Notes: generated from the sequence alone by a model not told the origin. A stretch of DNA of 64,000 bases from Omphiscola glabra (GCA_964017045.1 OZ024809.1:27520618-27584617); one strand, 5' to 3'; positions 45,112-57,165 are shown, counted from the stretch's first letter. Program-made: numbers and translations.

Positions 45112-45476
45112 CAGTGGTTCTCTACAGCTCCTCATGTTGTGGTGGCCCCAGCCACAAAATTATTTTTGTTTCTACTTCATAACTGTAGATTATATGTGTT
45201 TCAGATGGTCTTAGGCAGTGGCGTAGCGAGCTTAACTCGCGCCCGGGGCACACTACCTTTTTAGCGCCCCCCCCCAATACCTTTTTAGCGCCCCACCCTA
45301 TTCAAAAACCATACAATATTATAGTAAAATGTACCATTTGGCGCCCTTTTGTGAGTAGCGCCCGGGGCATGATGCCCCCCTTGCCCCCCCTCACTTCGCC
45401 ACTGGTCTTAGGCGACCCCTTGTAAAGGGTCAAGTGACCCTCTAAGGGTTCGCGACCCACAGGTTGAGAACCGCTG
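45112..45476. mobile_element. hAT MITE (outer) interrupted by a second hAT MITE
   Basis: TIR CAGTGGTTCTC / GAGAACCGCTG with perfect 8-bp target copies CTGTAGAC (45104-45111, 45477-45484). Confidence 0.95.
45216..45404. mobile_element. hAT MITE (inner), nested
   Basis: TIR CAGTGGCGTAGCGAG / CTCACTTCGCCACTG, 189 bp, perfect target copies GTCTTAGG (45208-45215, 45405-45412) inside the outer element. Same family as 49263-49430. Confidence 0.95.
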
Positions 45477-45484
45477 CTGTAGAC

Positions 45485-45816
45485 AATCGGGTGCTCAAAC
45501 TAAGGTTTGTGGGCCAGATCCTGCCCACCAAGGCCGTGCAGTTACCAGAGTAGCAAAGACTAATATAGAAGCAGACACTGACCATACATTTATCCATTAA
45601 CAGCCCAAACTTCCTATTGAAATGCTAATTTGTGTTGATCAAAATTGTTCTTATGTTAAATAGTCTAATGTTTTTCGCGTGGTTTTTTTTGCACTTAAGA
45701 TATGTTCCATGTGCATTGGCATTCATTCATAATTTTTTAAACTTTAGTCTAGTCCCCAACAGTGTCTGAAGGACGGTAAACCGGCCCCCCAAAATAGAAA
45801 AGTTTGAGGACCCCTG
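45485..45816. mobile_element. hAT MITE abutting the nested pair
   Basis: Left end AATCGGGTGCTCAAACT and right end AAGTTTGAGGACCCCTG are imperfect inverse copies. Flanks are CTGTAGAC (45477-45484) and CTGTAGGC (45817-45824), so it shares a target octamer with its neighbour. Confidence 0.8.
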
Positions 45817-46304
45817 CTGTAGGCGAGTTGCTTGATATCATTTGCAGCCCATTTTTTCTTGCCTGAGGTTAAAAAATGTAACTTAATACATTATATTACC
45901 AGGTAGTAAAATAATAGGTCACTCATTATATTACAGGGTGCTAACAATAGGTCAGTCAAGGATCAATAATGTTTATTGATGAATATCCCATATATTTATT
46001 TGACTTTGAAGTTAATAATAGAAAATTGTTAGAAATAAATACATTTGAATAATTTTTTTAAAAAAAATATAACATTTTCAGATAACTTTTTCAGGTAACT
46101 TTTTCAGATAACTTTTCAAAGGCGCCCACTTCAACACATTCGTGAAGACAAGTACATTGAGAGAGTGGGCTGCGTGGGTGTGGGGTGTGTGGGGAGGATA
46201 AGACTGGTTATTTCAGCTGCAGTTACGTAATATTATAACAATTAAGATACTGATAAGATTTACAAAACTATTTATTTCCAGTGTCTAAACAACGCATCAA
46301 ACCG

Positions 46305-46605
46305 ATATCACTCTGTTAGGACCGTTTCGATACTCTATGTCAACTGACAACACGTGACTAGGAACGTTTCGATACTCTATGTCAACTGACAACACGTGAC
46401 TAGGAACGTTTCGATACTCTATGTCAACTGACATCACGTGACTAGGACCGTTTCGATACTCTATGTCAACTGACATCACGTGACAGGACCGCTTCGATAC
46501 TCTATGTCAACTGACATCACGTGACTAGGACCGTTTCGATACTCTATGTCAACTGACATCACCTGACTAGGACCGTTTCGATACTCTATGTCAACTGAAA
46601 CTGAA
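46305..46605. repeat. 42-43 bp array with a CACGTG in most units, 7 copies
   Basis: Core CGATACTCTATGTCAACTGA then CATCACGTGACTAGGA. Five units keep CACGTG, one has CACCTG. Confidence 0.95.
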
Positions 46606-46659
46606 ATGTCACAGATTAAAAATAAAACCCACAAAAACTCCATTAGGCAGGGTAGATAC

Positions 46660-46930
46660 AGTGGCGTAGCCAGGGTAGATACAGTGGCGTAGCCAGGGTA
46701 GATACAGTGGCGTAGCCAGGGTAGATACAGGGGCGTAGCCAGGGTAGATACAGTGGCGTAGCCAGGGTAGATACAGTGGCGTAGCCAGGGTAGATACAGG
46801 GGCGTAGCCAGGGTAGATACAGTGGCGTAGCCAGGGTAGATACAGGGGCGTAGCCAGGGTAGATACAGTGGCGTAGCCAGGATAGATACAGGGGCGTAGC
46901 CAGGGTAGGTACAGGGGCGTAGCCAGTGTT
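46660..46930. repeat. 23-bp array made of a hAT-like terminal sequence, about 12 copies
   Basis: Unit CAGTGGCGTAGCCAGGGTAG plus ATA. The first 15 bases equal the typical hAT end seen at 45216 and 49263. The last unit runs into unrelated sequence GTGTTTATGGCC. Confidence 0.95.
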
Positions 46931-47364
46931 TATGGCCCCCGGAACAAGCATTTTGTTTAGCATTCGAACTACTATCAATGTTTAAAAAAAGCGAATGTGT
47001 TAAGGACGGTCCTTGGGTGTGTGGGAAGAGTCGGTCTTCGTTATTGTTAACTTGGGACAAACCGCCAGCAATCTTGTTCTAAATATAGTGATATAGTTCT
47101 TCGTCTTTTTTTTTTTTTTACAGAAGCAAAGAATAACGTGTTTTTTAAAACGTTTTTTTTAAAAAAAGTTTTACCTCAACAGAGGGAGATGCATGGACTC
47201 GAACTGGAAAATATATTTTATTTCTTAACAATAAATTGGCACTCCAGACCATGGAGGTCTCTGGGCTCACTTGGCACTCCGGACCATGGAGGTCTCTGGG
47301 CTCACATCCTTCCACGCCAGAGGCCCCAATCCTGCCCCCCCCCCCCTTGCGTCATTATTGTCTG

Positions 47365-47580
47365 GTGGTCGTCTCATTATTGATTGTTGTCTTCTCATTA
47401 TTGATTGTTGTCTTCTCATTATTGATTGTTGTCTTCTCATTATTGATTGTTGTCTTCTCATTATTGATTGTTGTCTTCTCATTATTGATTGTTGTCTTCT
47501 CATTATTGATTGTTGTCTTCTCATTATTGATTGTTGTCTTCTCATTATTGATTGTTGTCTTCTCGTTGTTGATTGGTGGT
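47365..47580. repeat. 21-bp array, 10 copies
   Basis: Unit core TTGTCTTCTCATTATTGATT plus G; followed to 47735 by degenerate GGACCACTGCACTGCAA units. Confidence 0.95.
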
Positions 47581-48484
47581 CGTCACAGGCGCGAGGGCCA
47601 CTGCACCGTAACTTACGGTGTAAGGACAACTGCACTGCAAGGACCACTGCACTGCAAATATCACTCAAATTCAAGGACCACTACATGGACCACTGCAAGG
47701 ACCACTATATGGACCACTGCAAACACCACTGGACTTGGCCCCGATAAATTGTTTGTATCCTAATGGAGATAACATTGTAACTGTAATAGTAATATATTCC
47801 ATATGCCCTGTCACTTCCCTTAATACGACACGCACACAATGTGTGCACAGCGCACTGAAATCTATACGACATGTATCACTCCCCCCCCCCCCCCACTAAC
47901 CTCCTGCCCAAGACTCCTTCCCACAATCCCCATTCCTCCCCGCCCCTCCTTTTTTTTTTTGGTCTTCTGCCGAGTCAATGAGCACGTGTCGAGTGCCACG
48001 TCACTTTCATGATGTCAACAGAAGCGATTCAAAGGGGAGTTAATAGACGCACCTGTTATCTATGTAGTCATCGCCCCTGACATGGAACGGACCACCAAGG
48101 CTCGAGCACCGGAGTGCTGGTGGAGCAGACGACCTTCAGCCATGCTGCTCAGGAATAACGGCCGGACGACAACAAAGACTTGGGGGGGGGGGGGGGGAGG
48201 AGAGACAATCGCGTGTTAGACAGTCATTAGGTCAGAGGTCAGTGTGCCGCTCCACCAATCAAACGTTGACGGGATGCAAAAGGAAAAAACAGAATCCAAT
48301 TTGTTACCGCGGGAATATCTTTTATGGGAAAATTAATTGAAAGATAGGCGGGATTGTCGGGGGAAGGTGGGATGTGGTGGTGTTGGGAGGGGTGTAGAGG
48401 TGGAATGAGGAGGAGGAGGAGGACATGAAGAGATGGAAAGTTGCAGAGTTTCAGAAACGAAAGAATTATGAAAAAAAGATAGTT

Positions 48485-48745
48485 AAATGAGAGAGAGAGA
48501 GAGAGAGATAAAAAGTTAAATAAATACACACAGATACATATTATATATAGAGAGAGTGAGTGAGAGACAAGAGGGAGAAAGGGAGGGAGAGTGAGAGAGC
48601 GTAAGAGAGAGAGAGAGTGAGATAGTGAATGAGAGACAGAGAGAGAGCGTAAGAGGGAGAATGAGCGAGAAAAGGAGACAGAGTGAGGGAGCAAGAGAGA
48701 GAGAGCGTAAGAAAGAGAGAGAACGAGAGAGAGAGAGAGGTAGCC
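48485..48745. repeat. GA-rich simple sequence
   Basis: GAGAGAGA runs with AGAGCGTAAGAGAG variants. Confidence 0.95.
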
Positions 48746-49062
48746 TATAAAATAATAAAGCACAACACTTCTTTCTAAGTTGTGACCGTCCTAAAAAGAA
48801 AAAAAAGAGAATTATATCCGAATGGATAGTACAATAAATTCACCACGTCTAGTGGATATCTGCAACACGTTATTTACTTATTATGAATAGTTCAGTTTAT
48901 ATATATATATATCTATCTATATATTTAATGTTCAATTAAATTTGTACTAATCTTTTGCTCATACCTTCTTGTATTTGCTATTCCCATGCTTTCCAACCGT
49001 TGCTCTCTGTACGTATTTATAAAATGTTTCTTCTTGTTTTTCTTTTTCCTTTTTCCGAATGC

Positions 49063-49155
49063 AAATTCTGTTTGCTGAATTCTGTTTGCTGAATTCTGTT
49101 TGCTGAATTCTGTTTGCTGAATTCTGTTTGCTGAATTCTGTTTGCTGAATTTTGT
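49063..49155. repeat. 14-bp array TGAATTCTGTTTGC, 6-7 copies
   Basis: Perfect units, followed by an (AT)n run. Confidence 0.95.
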
Positions 49156-49262
49156 TTATTTCATTATATATATATATATATATATATATTTTTAAAAATC
49201 CGGCGCTAAATGAAATTTTCTTTAAAAAAAAATAAAATAAATTCGCAAGTGCTTTTGATACG

Positions 49263-49430
49263 CAGTGGCGTAGCAACCTTAACTCGCTCCCGGGGCACAA
49301 TACCTTTTTAGCGCCCCCCCCCCCGTATTCGAAAACCATACAATATTGTAGGTAAAATATACCATTTGGCGCCCCTTTGTGAGTAGCGCCCGGGGCATGA
49401 TGCCCCCCTTGCCCCCTCGCTACGCCACTG
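49263..49430. mobile_element. hAT MITE
   Basis: TIR CAGTGGCGTAGCAAC / CTCGCTACGCCACTG, 168 bp; flanks TTGATACG and TTGATTTA match at five of eight positions, suggesting an older insertion than the nested copy at 45216. Confidence 0.88.
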
Positions 49431-49584
49431 TTGATTTATTTCTTTTCTGAAATAGTTGTTGAAATAATTATGTGGCGGACAAAGGGTGAGACATTAAAAT
49501 ATTAATATAAAATACAATAATAAAACAATGCATATAAAGAATTTATGCGAAAAGCTTTTTTTTAAAAGGGTTGTTAAATTTAAG

Positions 49585-49700
49585 TATAGCTGGCAGACGG
49601 TGTGAGTAGCTGGCAGGCGGTGTGCGTAGCTGGCAGGCGGTGTGCGTAGCTCGCAGATGGTGTGCGTAGCTGGCAGGCGGTGTGCATAGCTGGCAGGCGT
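49585..49700. repeat. 20-bp array GTAGCTGGCAGGCGGTGTGC, 6 copies
   Basis: Near-perfect units. Confidence 0.94.
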
Positions 49701-49829
49701 TATGCGTTTAGTTAGCGAAACCCAACTACACAGAAACAGCAGAAATAGAGCAATAAATTATTTTCTCATTTTAAATTAATCTTTCCTCCCCCCCCCCCAA
49801 ATGCATTGAGATCTTTGGGGATTATTAAG

Positions 49830-50120
49830 CTTAGGGAGTGATAAAAATAGGGAGTGATGGAAACAGGGAGTGATATAAATATGGAATAATCGAAATAAGG
49901 ATTGATAGACATAAGGATTGACAAAAATATGGTATGATAGAAATGAAGAGTGAAAGAAATAAGGAGGGATAGAAATAGGAGGTGATAGCAATGGGAATTG
50001 ATATAAAATTATATTGACAATAGAAATAGGGATTGATAGAAACGGAGATTGGTATAAATGGGGATTGATAGAAATACGGGCTATTAGAATTAGGGACTGA
50101 TAGAAAGTGTGAGTGATCTG
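49830..50120. repeat. Degenerate GATAGAAATAGGGATT repeats
   Basis: About 16-18 bp units with many substitutions, an older array, followed by GA-rich sequence to 50200. Confidence 0.85.
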
Positions 50121-50612
50121 AATACGGATGTGGGAGAGGGAAATCCAGAGAGACAGAGATTAAGAGAGAGCGAGCCAGAGAGAGAGAGAGAGAGAGAGGA
50201 TATAGAGAGCATAGCAAATGATTTATTTTAGACCAGCCGAAGACAACACAAATTGACCAATGAGAAGTTAATGTACAATACAATGACGCAATAACAGAAA
50301 TGATTTTGATTTAAAGGGACACGACCGTTAATAATAATTGCCATGTTGGAAAGAGGTGAAAGATGGAAGCAATGGGTGAGGGTGGGTGGTGGGGGGTAGG
50401 GCTGATGCGGGGGAAAAGATAAAAGAAGCAAGATAACGTCTTTTTAAAGAGAAATACCAGGTGTTCAAAGCTATCTGCCCTCGCCAGACGAGTCAATCTT
50501 CAGACAGACGCGTTTTCGGTTCTTGAGATTCAGGTGAGAAGCGGGTCAGAGGTTCTTATGTTATAGCGGTCGGTGGTCTATCGTTTTTATTTCCGTCAGC
50601 AGTGTCTTAGAG

Positions 50613-51285
50613 GGTATGGCTGGATCAGATGGTGAGAGGGTATGGCTGGATCAGATGGTGAGATGGTATGGCTGGATCAGATGGTGAGATGGTATGGCTG
50701 GATCAGATTGTGAGATGATATGGCTGGATCAGATGGTGAGATGGTATGGCTGGATCAGATGGTGAGATGGTATGGCTGGATCAGATGGTGAGATGGTATG
50801 GCTGGATCAGATGGTGAGAGGGTATGGCTGGATCAGATGGTGAGATGGTATGGCTGGATCAGATGGTGAGAGGGTATGGCTGGATCAGATGGTGAGATGG
50901 TATGGCTGGATCAGATGGTGAGATGGTATGGCTGGATCAGATGGTGAGATGGTATGGCTGGATCAGATGGTGAGATGGTATGGCTGGATCAGATGGTGAG
51001 ATGGTATGGCTGGATCAGATGGTGAGATGGTATGGCTGGATTAGATGGTGAGATGGTATGGCTGGATCAGATGGTGAGATGGTATGGCTGGCTCAGATGG
51101 TGACATGGTATGGCTGGATCAGATGGTGAGATGGTATGGCTGGATAGATGGTGAGATGGTATGGCTGGATCAGATGGTGAGATGGTATGGCTGGATCAGA
51201 TGGTGAGATGGTATGGCTGGATCAGATGGTGAGATGGTATGGCTGGATCAGATGGTGAGATGGTATGGCTGGATTAGATGGTGTA
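50613..51285. repeat. 26-bp array, about 26 copies
   Basis: Core GGCTGGATCAGATGGTGAGA plus TGGTAT; a few units have AGGGTAT or lost bases. Confidence 0.97.
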
Positions 51286-51334
51286 GTGAGGACTGAGACA
51301 CGTTTCCTCACCAGGACGTCTAGGTTTACATTGC

Positions 51335-51750
51335 ATGACAATTGAGTGACCAGTCCCCACATGACAACTGAGTGACCAGTCCCCCACATGACAGCTGAGT
51401 GACCAGTCCCCACATGACAGCTGAGAGACCAGTCCCCACATGACAGCTGAGTGACAAGTCCCCACATGACAGCTGAGTGACCAGTCCCCCATTTGACAGC
51501 TGAGTGACCAGTCCCCCACATGACAGCTGAGTGACCAGTCCCCACATGACAGCTGAGTGACCAGTCCCCCACATGACAGCTGAGTGACCAGTCCCCACAT
51601 GACAACTGAGTGACCAGTCCCCCACATGACAGCCGAGTAACCAGTCCCCACATGACAGCTGATTGACCAGTCCCCCATATGACAGCTGAGTGACCAGTCC
51701 CCCACATGACAGCCGAGTGACCAGTCCCCACATGACAGCCGAGTGATCAG
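51335..51750. repeat. 26-27 bp array, about 16 copies
   Basis: Core CACATGACAGCTGAGTGACC plus AGTCCC(C); the optional C makes the period 26 or 27. Confidence 0.97.
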
Positions 51751-52227
51751 TTTCCGCCCCATCTCATTTCTTTCTTCAAGGAACTTGTCAAGCATATCAT
51801 AGCAAGTAGGGTGCGTATCTGAAATAACGTCTAATTGCATGCTAAATTGAGCATGAACATAGGCGCCATGATAGGGTGGCACAAACGTTCTGTGGTTTAT
51901 GAAATAAAAGGGGGGGGGGCGGGGGAGGAGACTTTTGTGGGAAAGGGATTCAACAGACAAAAAAATTGTTTAAAATTATTTTTATGTTCTTGAACAAAAG
52001 TTAAATGCAAAAATTACTAACTATCATACCTACTAATGGTCTATTACTGTCCACTTGCTTGTTTCTTGCTGTCCTCTTGCAGCCATTTTTCTGCCTTCTT
52101 GCGGTCCTCTTGCTGTCCTCTTGCTGTCCTCTTGCTGTCCTCTCGGATGCTACTTTGCAGCTAAATATTTATTTTACATTTGAATTTCTTTTTATGCTAG
52201 GAGCCTTTTTTTTTTTTTGCAGGCATC

Positions 52228-52370
52228 CGTCCGTCACAATGTGAGGATGGCGTGGACGTCACAATGTGAGGATGGCGTGGACGTCACAATGTGAGGATGG
52301 CGTGGACGTCACAATGTGAGGATGGCGTGGACGTCACAATGTGAGGATGGCGTGGACGTCACTAGGTGAC
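52228..52370. repeat. 25-bp array, 5-6 copies
   Basis: Core GTCACAATGTGAGGATGGCG plus TGGAC; each junction creates GACGTCAC. Confidence 0.95.
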
Positions 52371-53056
52371 GATGGTATGGAATTCGCAGGACGAAATCCG
52401 CAAGACCTGGGATTATTCTTCTAGGATTATAAGCTGGTTCCCAACAGCAAATCGCCTCTCTCAACGCAGCTGGATTACCCCAAGGGAACATCATGTGGAT
52501 GATACAGCTTGGCACCAGTGGCGTCGCAAGAGTTGTCGGAATGTTTCATTGTACCAATGTTATCCGCCTTTCGGGACTCCATCTCCGGGTTTGAATTAGA
52601 AATTTACGTAACACAAAAAATGACCTCTTCAGACCCCCCCCCCTGCCACCTGTCACAAAGTGTCACAAATCCTTTAACACCCCCCCCCCCCCAAAACGTA
52701 GTGTCACATCACACCTTTCAAAAAAATTCAAAACAAACATAAAATTTTCATAACATAACTAAGATTTTATTTTATTCTTTAACATTTTCCCATAATGGAT
52801 TAAGATGTTGTATTATTAGAAAACTGTGACGTAAAACGCAAAACAACGAAGTCCTCATCGAGCCGAATGTAAAATGGCCACATCAGTTTTTCCCCCCGCG
52901 TTATTTTTCGACATGCGCAGAAGGTATGCGCGAATGAGTTTTACGGTAACTATAACACCTGAGGCAATTTCAACCTCAAATTAATGTTTTTTAAAATTAA
53001 TTGAATAAAGATTTTTCAAAATTAGAAAATTTTAGATTTTTAAATTTTTTATTTTG

Positions 53057-54095
53057 TGATTACTCAAGTCAAGACTACTACTAAAGTCAAGACTACTACT
53101 CAAGTCAAGACTACTACTTAAATCAAGACTACTGCTCAAGTCAAGACTACTACTCAAGTCAAAACTACTACTCAAGTCAAGACTACTACTTAAATCAAGA
53201 CTACTACTCAAGTCAAGACTACTACTCAAGTCAAGGCAACTGCTCAAGTCAAGACTACTACTCAAGTCAAGACTACTATTCAAGTCAAGACTACTATTCA
53301 AGTCAAGGCTAACATTCAAGTCAAGGCAACTACTCAAGTCAAGACTACTACTCAAGCCAAGACTACTATTCAAGTCAAGACTACTACTTAAATCAAAACT
53401 ACTGCTCAAGTCAAGACTACTACTCAAGTCAAGACTACTACTTAAATCAAGACTACTGCTCACGTCAAGACTACTACTCAAGTCAAGGCAACTGCTCAAG
53501 TCAAGACTACTACTCAAGTCAAGGCTACTACTCAAGTCAAGGCTACTATTCAAGTCAAGGCTACTATTCAAGTCAAGGCTACTGCTCAAGTCAAGGCAAC
53601 TGCTCAAGTCAAGGTTACTGCTCAAGTCAAGGCTACTGCTCAAGTCAAGGCTACTGCTCAAGTCAAGGCTATTTCTCAAGTCAAGGCTATTTCTCAAGTC
53701 AAGGTACTACTCAAGTCAAGGCTACTACTCAAGTCAAGTTACTACTGAAGTCAAAGCTACTCCTCAAGTCAAGGCTACTAATCAAGTCAAGGCAACTGCT
53801 CAAGTCAAGGCTACTACTCAAGTCAAGGCAACTGCTCAAGTCAAGGTTACTACTCAAGTCAAGGCTAATACTCAAGTCAAGGCAACTGCTCAAGTCAAGG
53901 TTACTACTCAAGTCAAGGTTACTACTCAAGTCAAGGCTAATACTCAAGTAAAGGCTACTACTCTGGTCAAGGCTACTACTCAAGTCAAGGCCACTACTCA
54001 AGTCGAGGCAACTGCTCAAGTCAAGGCTAATACTCAAGTCAAGGCTACTACTCAGGTCAAGGCTACTTACTACTCAGGTCAAGGCTACTATTCAA
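53057..54095. repeat. 18-bp satellite, about 57 copies
   Basis: Unit TACTACTCAAGTCAAGAC with variants (CTGCTCAAGTCAAGGC and others). Left half mostly CAAGAC, right half mostly CAAGGC. Long Ser-Leu-Asp frames on the minus strand follow from the period and are not taken as a gene. Confidence 0.96.
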
Positions 54096-54439
54096 GTCGA
54101 AAATAGTCATTAAAATGTGACCATGTTAAGGGAGTGAACAAAAACACATTCATATTTCAGTGCAGTTTCACAGGCTGTGTCTTTCGTTCCTCTGCATGTC
54201 ATGGTGCCGACTGCGGAAGAGACACACAACCGCCTGGGCCACAACTCACCGACGTGTGCAGTGTCATCGTTTAGCCAATAGACCCTGCGTTGCTTAGATT
54301 GCATTCGGAATCAAATTCTTCAGCCCTCTAGGTAACATCGAAATTACGGGCCCGTAAAAAACAAATCAATATCAATTTTAAAATAAAATTCCCTCACATA
54401 AAAACAAATCTATAAAATACGACCCCAAAGGCATTTCAT

Positions 54440-54720
54440 TTCCCGTTTTGATCCCGATCCCAAGTGGAGTTCCTACCCTGTTGTGATCTCGTTCTCCACT
54501 ATGGGATCAGGGTGGTGTAACAATGATTCCGATCCCGATGGGATACCGTTGCCGATAGGATCCCGTTTTCTGATCGGATCACGTTTACTGATGGGATCCC
54601 GTACCCTTTCGGATCATGTTCTCGGTGGGCTTCCTGTTCCAGGTGGGATTTTGGATATGGTGACCGATTTTGGCCGAGATCCATCAATACACGTAGAAGT
54701 CTTATGCCGTAATCTAATCC
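54440..54720. repeat. GGGATCCCGTT-type 20-bp repeats plus CCATCAATACACGTAG tail, locus 1
   Basis: Degenerate units around GATGGGATCCCGT followed by TTTTGGCCGAGATCCATCAA. The same two parts occur in the same order at 62750-63370. Confidence 0.8.
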
Positions 54721-54933
54721 TATATCTTTATTTACGTATACAGTTTAGGCGATAATAACGGACAATTAATTTGGAACACTCCAGTGTCTAGAAACTTCCA
54801 AAATTAACTTTAATACCTATTCCATAACATTCGAGGAAACTCACTGAAAATTAATCAAACATAAGAAGCACGATAAGGGCTTTCATATAATCTTAAAGAT
54901 TATAGAAACAAAAAAATTCGCAAGTTCCTAGAA

Positions 54934-55112
54934 TAGTGGTTCTCAACCTTCCTAACGCCGCGACACTTTCATACAGTTCCTCGTGTTGTGGCGACCCCCC
55001 AGCCACGCAATAATTTTCGTTGCTACTTTATAACTGTAGAGCATGTGTGTTTTTAGATGGTCTTAGGCGAACCCCGAGAAAGGGGTCACTATCCACAGGT
55101 TGAGAACCACTG
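54934..55112. mobile_element. hAT MITE
   Basis: TIR TAGTGGTTCTCAACC / GGTTGAGAACCACTG, 179 bp, target copies TCCTAGAA (54926-54933) and TTCTAGAA (55113-55120). Confidence 0.92.
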
Positions 55113-55245
55113 TTCTAGAATAATTTCGAAACTTCATGAATCGTAAAATAGATGACGCAGTGATAACGAGGAGTGAGGAAATCGCTAGGAGAGTACAGAA
55201 GTGGACAGAACTAAACTAACATTTCATTACGCATTTAGATGCCAC

Positions 55246-55470
55246 TGCATATCCCACTACGTATCCCACTACGTATCCCACTACGTATCCCACTACGTAT
55301 ACCACTGCGTATCCCACTGCGTATCCCACTGCGTATCCCACTACGTATCCCACTATATATCCAACTACGTATCCCACTGCGTATCCCTCTACGTATCCCA
55401 CTACATATCCCACTACATATCCCACTACATATCCCACTACATATCCCACTACATATCACACTACATATCC
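55246..55470. repeat. 12-bp satellite CACTACGTATCC, about 19 copies
   Basis: Variants with TACGTA, TGCGTA and TACATA in blocks; open on several frames of both strands, not coding. Confidence 0.96.
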
Positions 55471-56006
55471 CTGTGGAAAATGTAAAACTTTCTGGAACCT
55501 TCCAGATTAAATTTAATAACCTCCCCAGAAATTGTAACAAAATGACCTTTCTACGCAATTATTTTTGGAATACGAAAAATTCTACAACAAAATGCCATGT
55601 TATAAAAAAAAAACAATTTAGGGCCCTCGGCCCCAAACGGAATATTTTAAAAAGCCCCTCCCCCCCTTTTTTTCCCCCCAGTATTTCATTCTGGATAATG
55701 GTGGATATATGTGCCAAGTTTGGTCAAGATCCATCAATCCACTACACTTCACCAGTGTGAGAACTAGGCTCTCAACTGGAATGGTAGAGTCATGTTATGC
55801 GTGTGTGTGTGTGTGTGTGTGTGAACTGGGCAGGCGCGTGCGGCAGGTCACGTAAATTAATGACGTCGCTCTAATGAGTGGGGTGGGGTGGGGGGGCGGG
55901 TGGCATTCCTCTAGCTGCCGGTATCTCGTAGGGCGGTGACAGGCTCAAGTAGTGAAGATAAGATTCGCGTTTCTGTTTTTGTGTGTCTGTGTGTGTGTGT
56001 GTGAGT

Positions 56007-56034
56007 CTGATGAGGCCAACTCGTTCGGGTCGAA
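56007..56034 (+). other. Hammerhead-ribozyme-like core (tentative)
   Basis: CTGATGA, then GGCC pairing with GGTC across a 10-base loop, then GAA followed by A, matching the CUGANGA / stem II / GAAA core. Flanking GTGTGTG and AAACACAC could form stem I, but no clean stem III with a UH cleavage site is apparent. Confidence 0.2.
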
Positions 56035-56639
56035 AGCTTTGACAAACACACCGACAGATCAACTGATAAAGGCACGGGTGGACCAGGCGATAACCAGACA
56101 ATTAAAAGTAACGGCCCGAAAATCCACCGTGGAAATAATGAGACACGCGCCGAAACAAATTAATGAAGTGAGTCAACCCATTACTTCACTGCGCAGGTCA
56201 CGGCGCATCGACAGTTATACAGCCAATCAGAGTCAGGCGATGGTGGTCAAACAGCAAAACATCCATCAAACAGTTGGCGAAAACAAAATGTTACAATAGG
56301 AGTTGAACTTCAAGAATACAAAAGTTGATGAAAGAACAAGATTACAAGGGTTAAATGAAAAAATTCAAAATAATAAAAAATATTTTGGTAGAAAAAAAAA
56401 AACAACGTTTATTGTATTGAGCGAAATTGTAGCCTACAAAAGTGTCAAGTGTCAATGTTTTTTGTCAGGGCATGTCAGGTTCCACTAACCTGCTTCCACT
56501 GTCCTCTTTACACCGTACTTCCGTCTAGGACACGGCACCACCAATTGATTTACAGTCTGTCCCATCAAAAAGCATTTCTTTGAAATGTTCCCAAATGAGC
56601 CAATTTACGGCCACTGTCCTACTGTCCCCTATTTTCTGT

Positions 56640-57165
56640 AGGTGTCCCTATCTTTTCAAAACTGTCCTTAAATTGTCCAACTGTCCCCATTTTCTCATTC
56701 TTTCCATAATTTCTCTAACTGTCCTTATTTTGTATAAACGTCACAACTATCTCTAACTGTCCATATTTTGTCTAATTGTCCCAACTTTCGCTAACTGTCT
56801 CTATTTTGTCTAAATGTTTCATATTTTCTCTAACTGTTCTTATTTTGTCTAAATGTCTCAACTTTCTCTGACTTTCTCTATTTTGTCTAAATGTCCCAAC
56901 TTTCTCTGACTTTCTCTATTTTGTCTAAATGTCCCAACTTTCTCTGACTTTCTCTATTTTGTCTAAATGTCCCAACTTTCTCTGACTTTCTCCATTTTGT
57001 CTAAATGTCCCAACTTTCTCTGACTTTCTCTATTTTGTCTAAATGTCCCAACTTTCTCTGACTTTCTCTATTTTGTCTAAATGTCCCAACTTTCTCTGAC
57101 TTTCTCTATTTTGTCTAAATGTCCCAACTTTCTCTAACTGTCTCTATTTTGTCTAAACGTCACAA
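56640..57165. repeat. 37-bp array, about 13 copies
   Basis: Core CTATTTTGTCTAAATGTCCC then AACTTTCTCTGACTTTC; the first units are degenerate and the middle ones near identical. Confidence 0.95.

Noticed and set aside
46476..47060. Minus-strand 194-residue frame with YPGYATVSTLATPLYLPWLR repeats
   Set aside because: It is the translation of the 23-bp hAT-end satellite and the neighbouring 42-bp array.
51222..51960. Overlapping minus-strand frames of 135-228 residues with GDWSLSCHV repeats
   Set aside because: Three frames of the same 26-27 bp array are open at once, which fits repeat composition rather than selection for a protein.
52512..52535. CAGTGGCGTCGC as another hAT end
   Set aside because: No matching inverted end or 8-bp duplication found nearby; probably a fragment.
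53032..54037. Long minus-strand frames encoding Ser-Leu-Asp repeats (221 and 102 residues)
   Set aside because: Produced by the 18-bp satellite, whose period is a multiple of three; no start context, unique flanking domain or splice sites.
55952..56299. A 115-residue plus-strand frame with an apparent signal peptide
   Set aside because: The hydrophobic start comes from a GT-rich simple repeat (Leu-Cys-Val-Cys-Val), and the rest matches no family known to me; it looks like mobile-element DNA.
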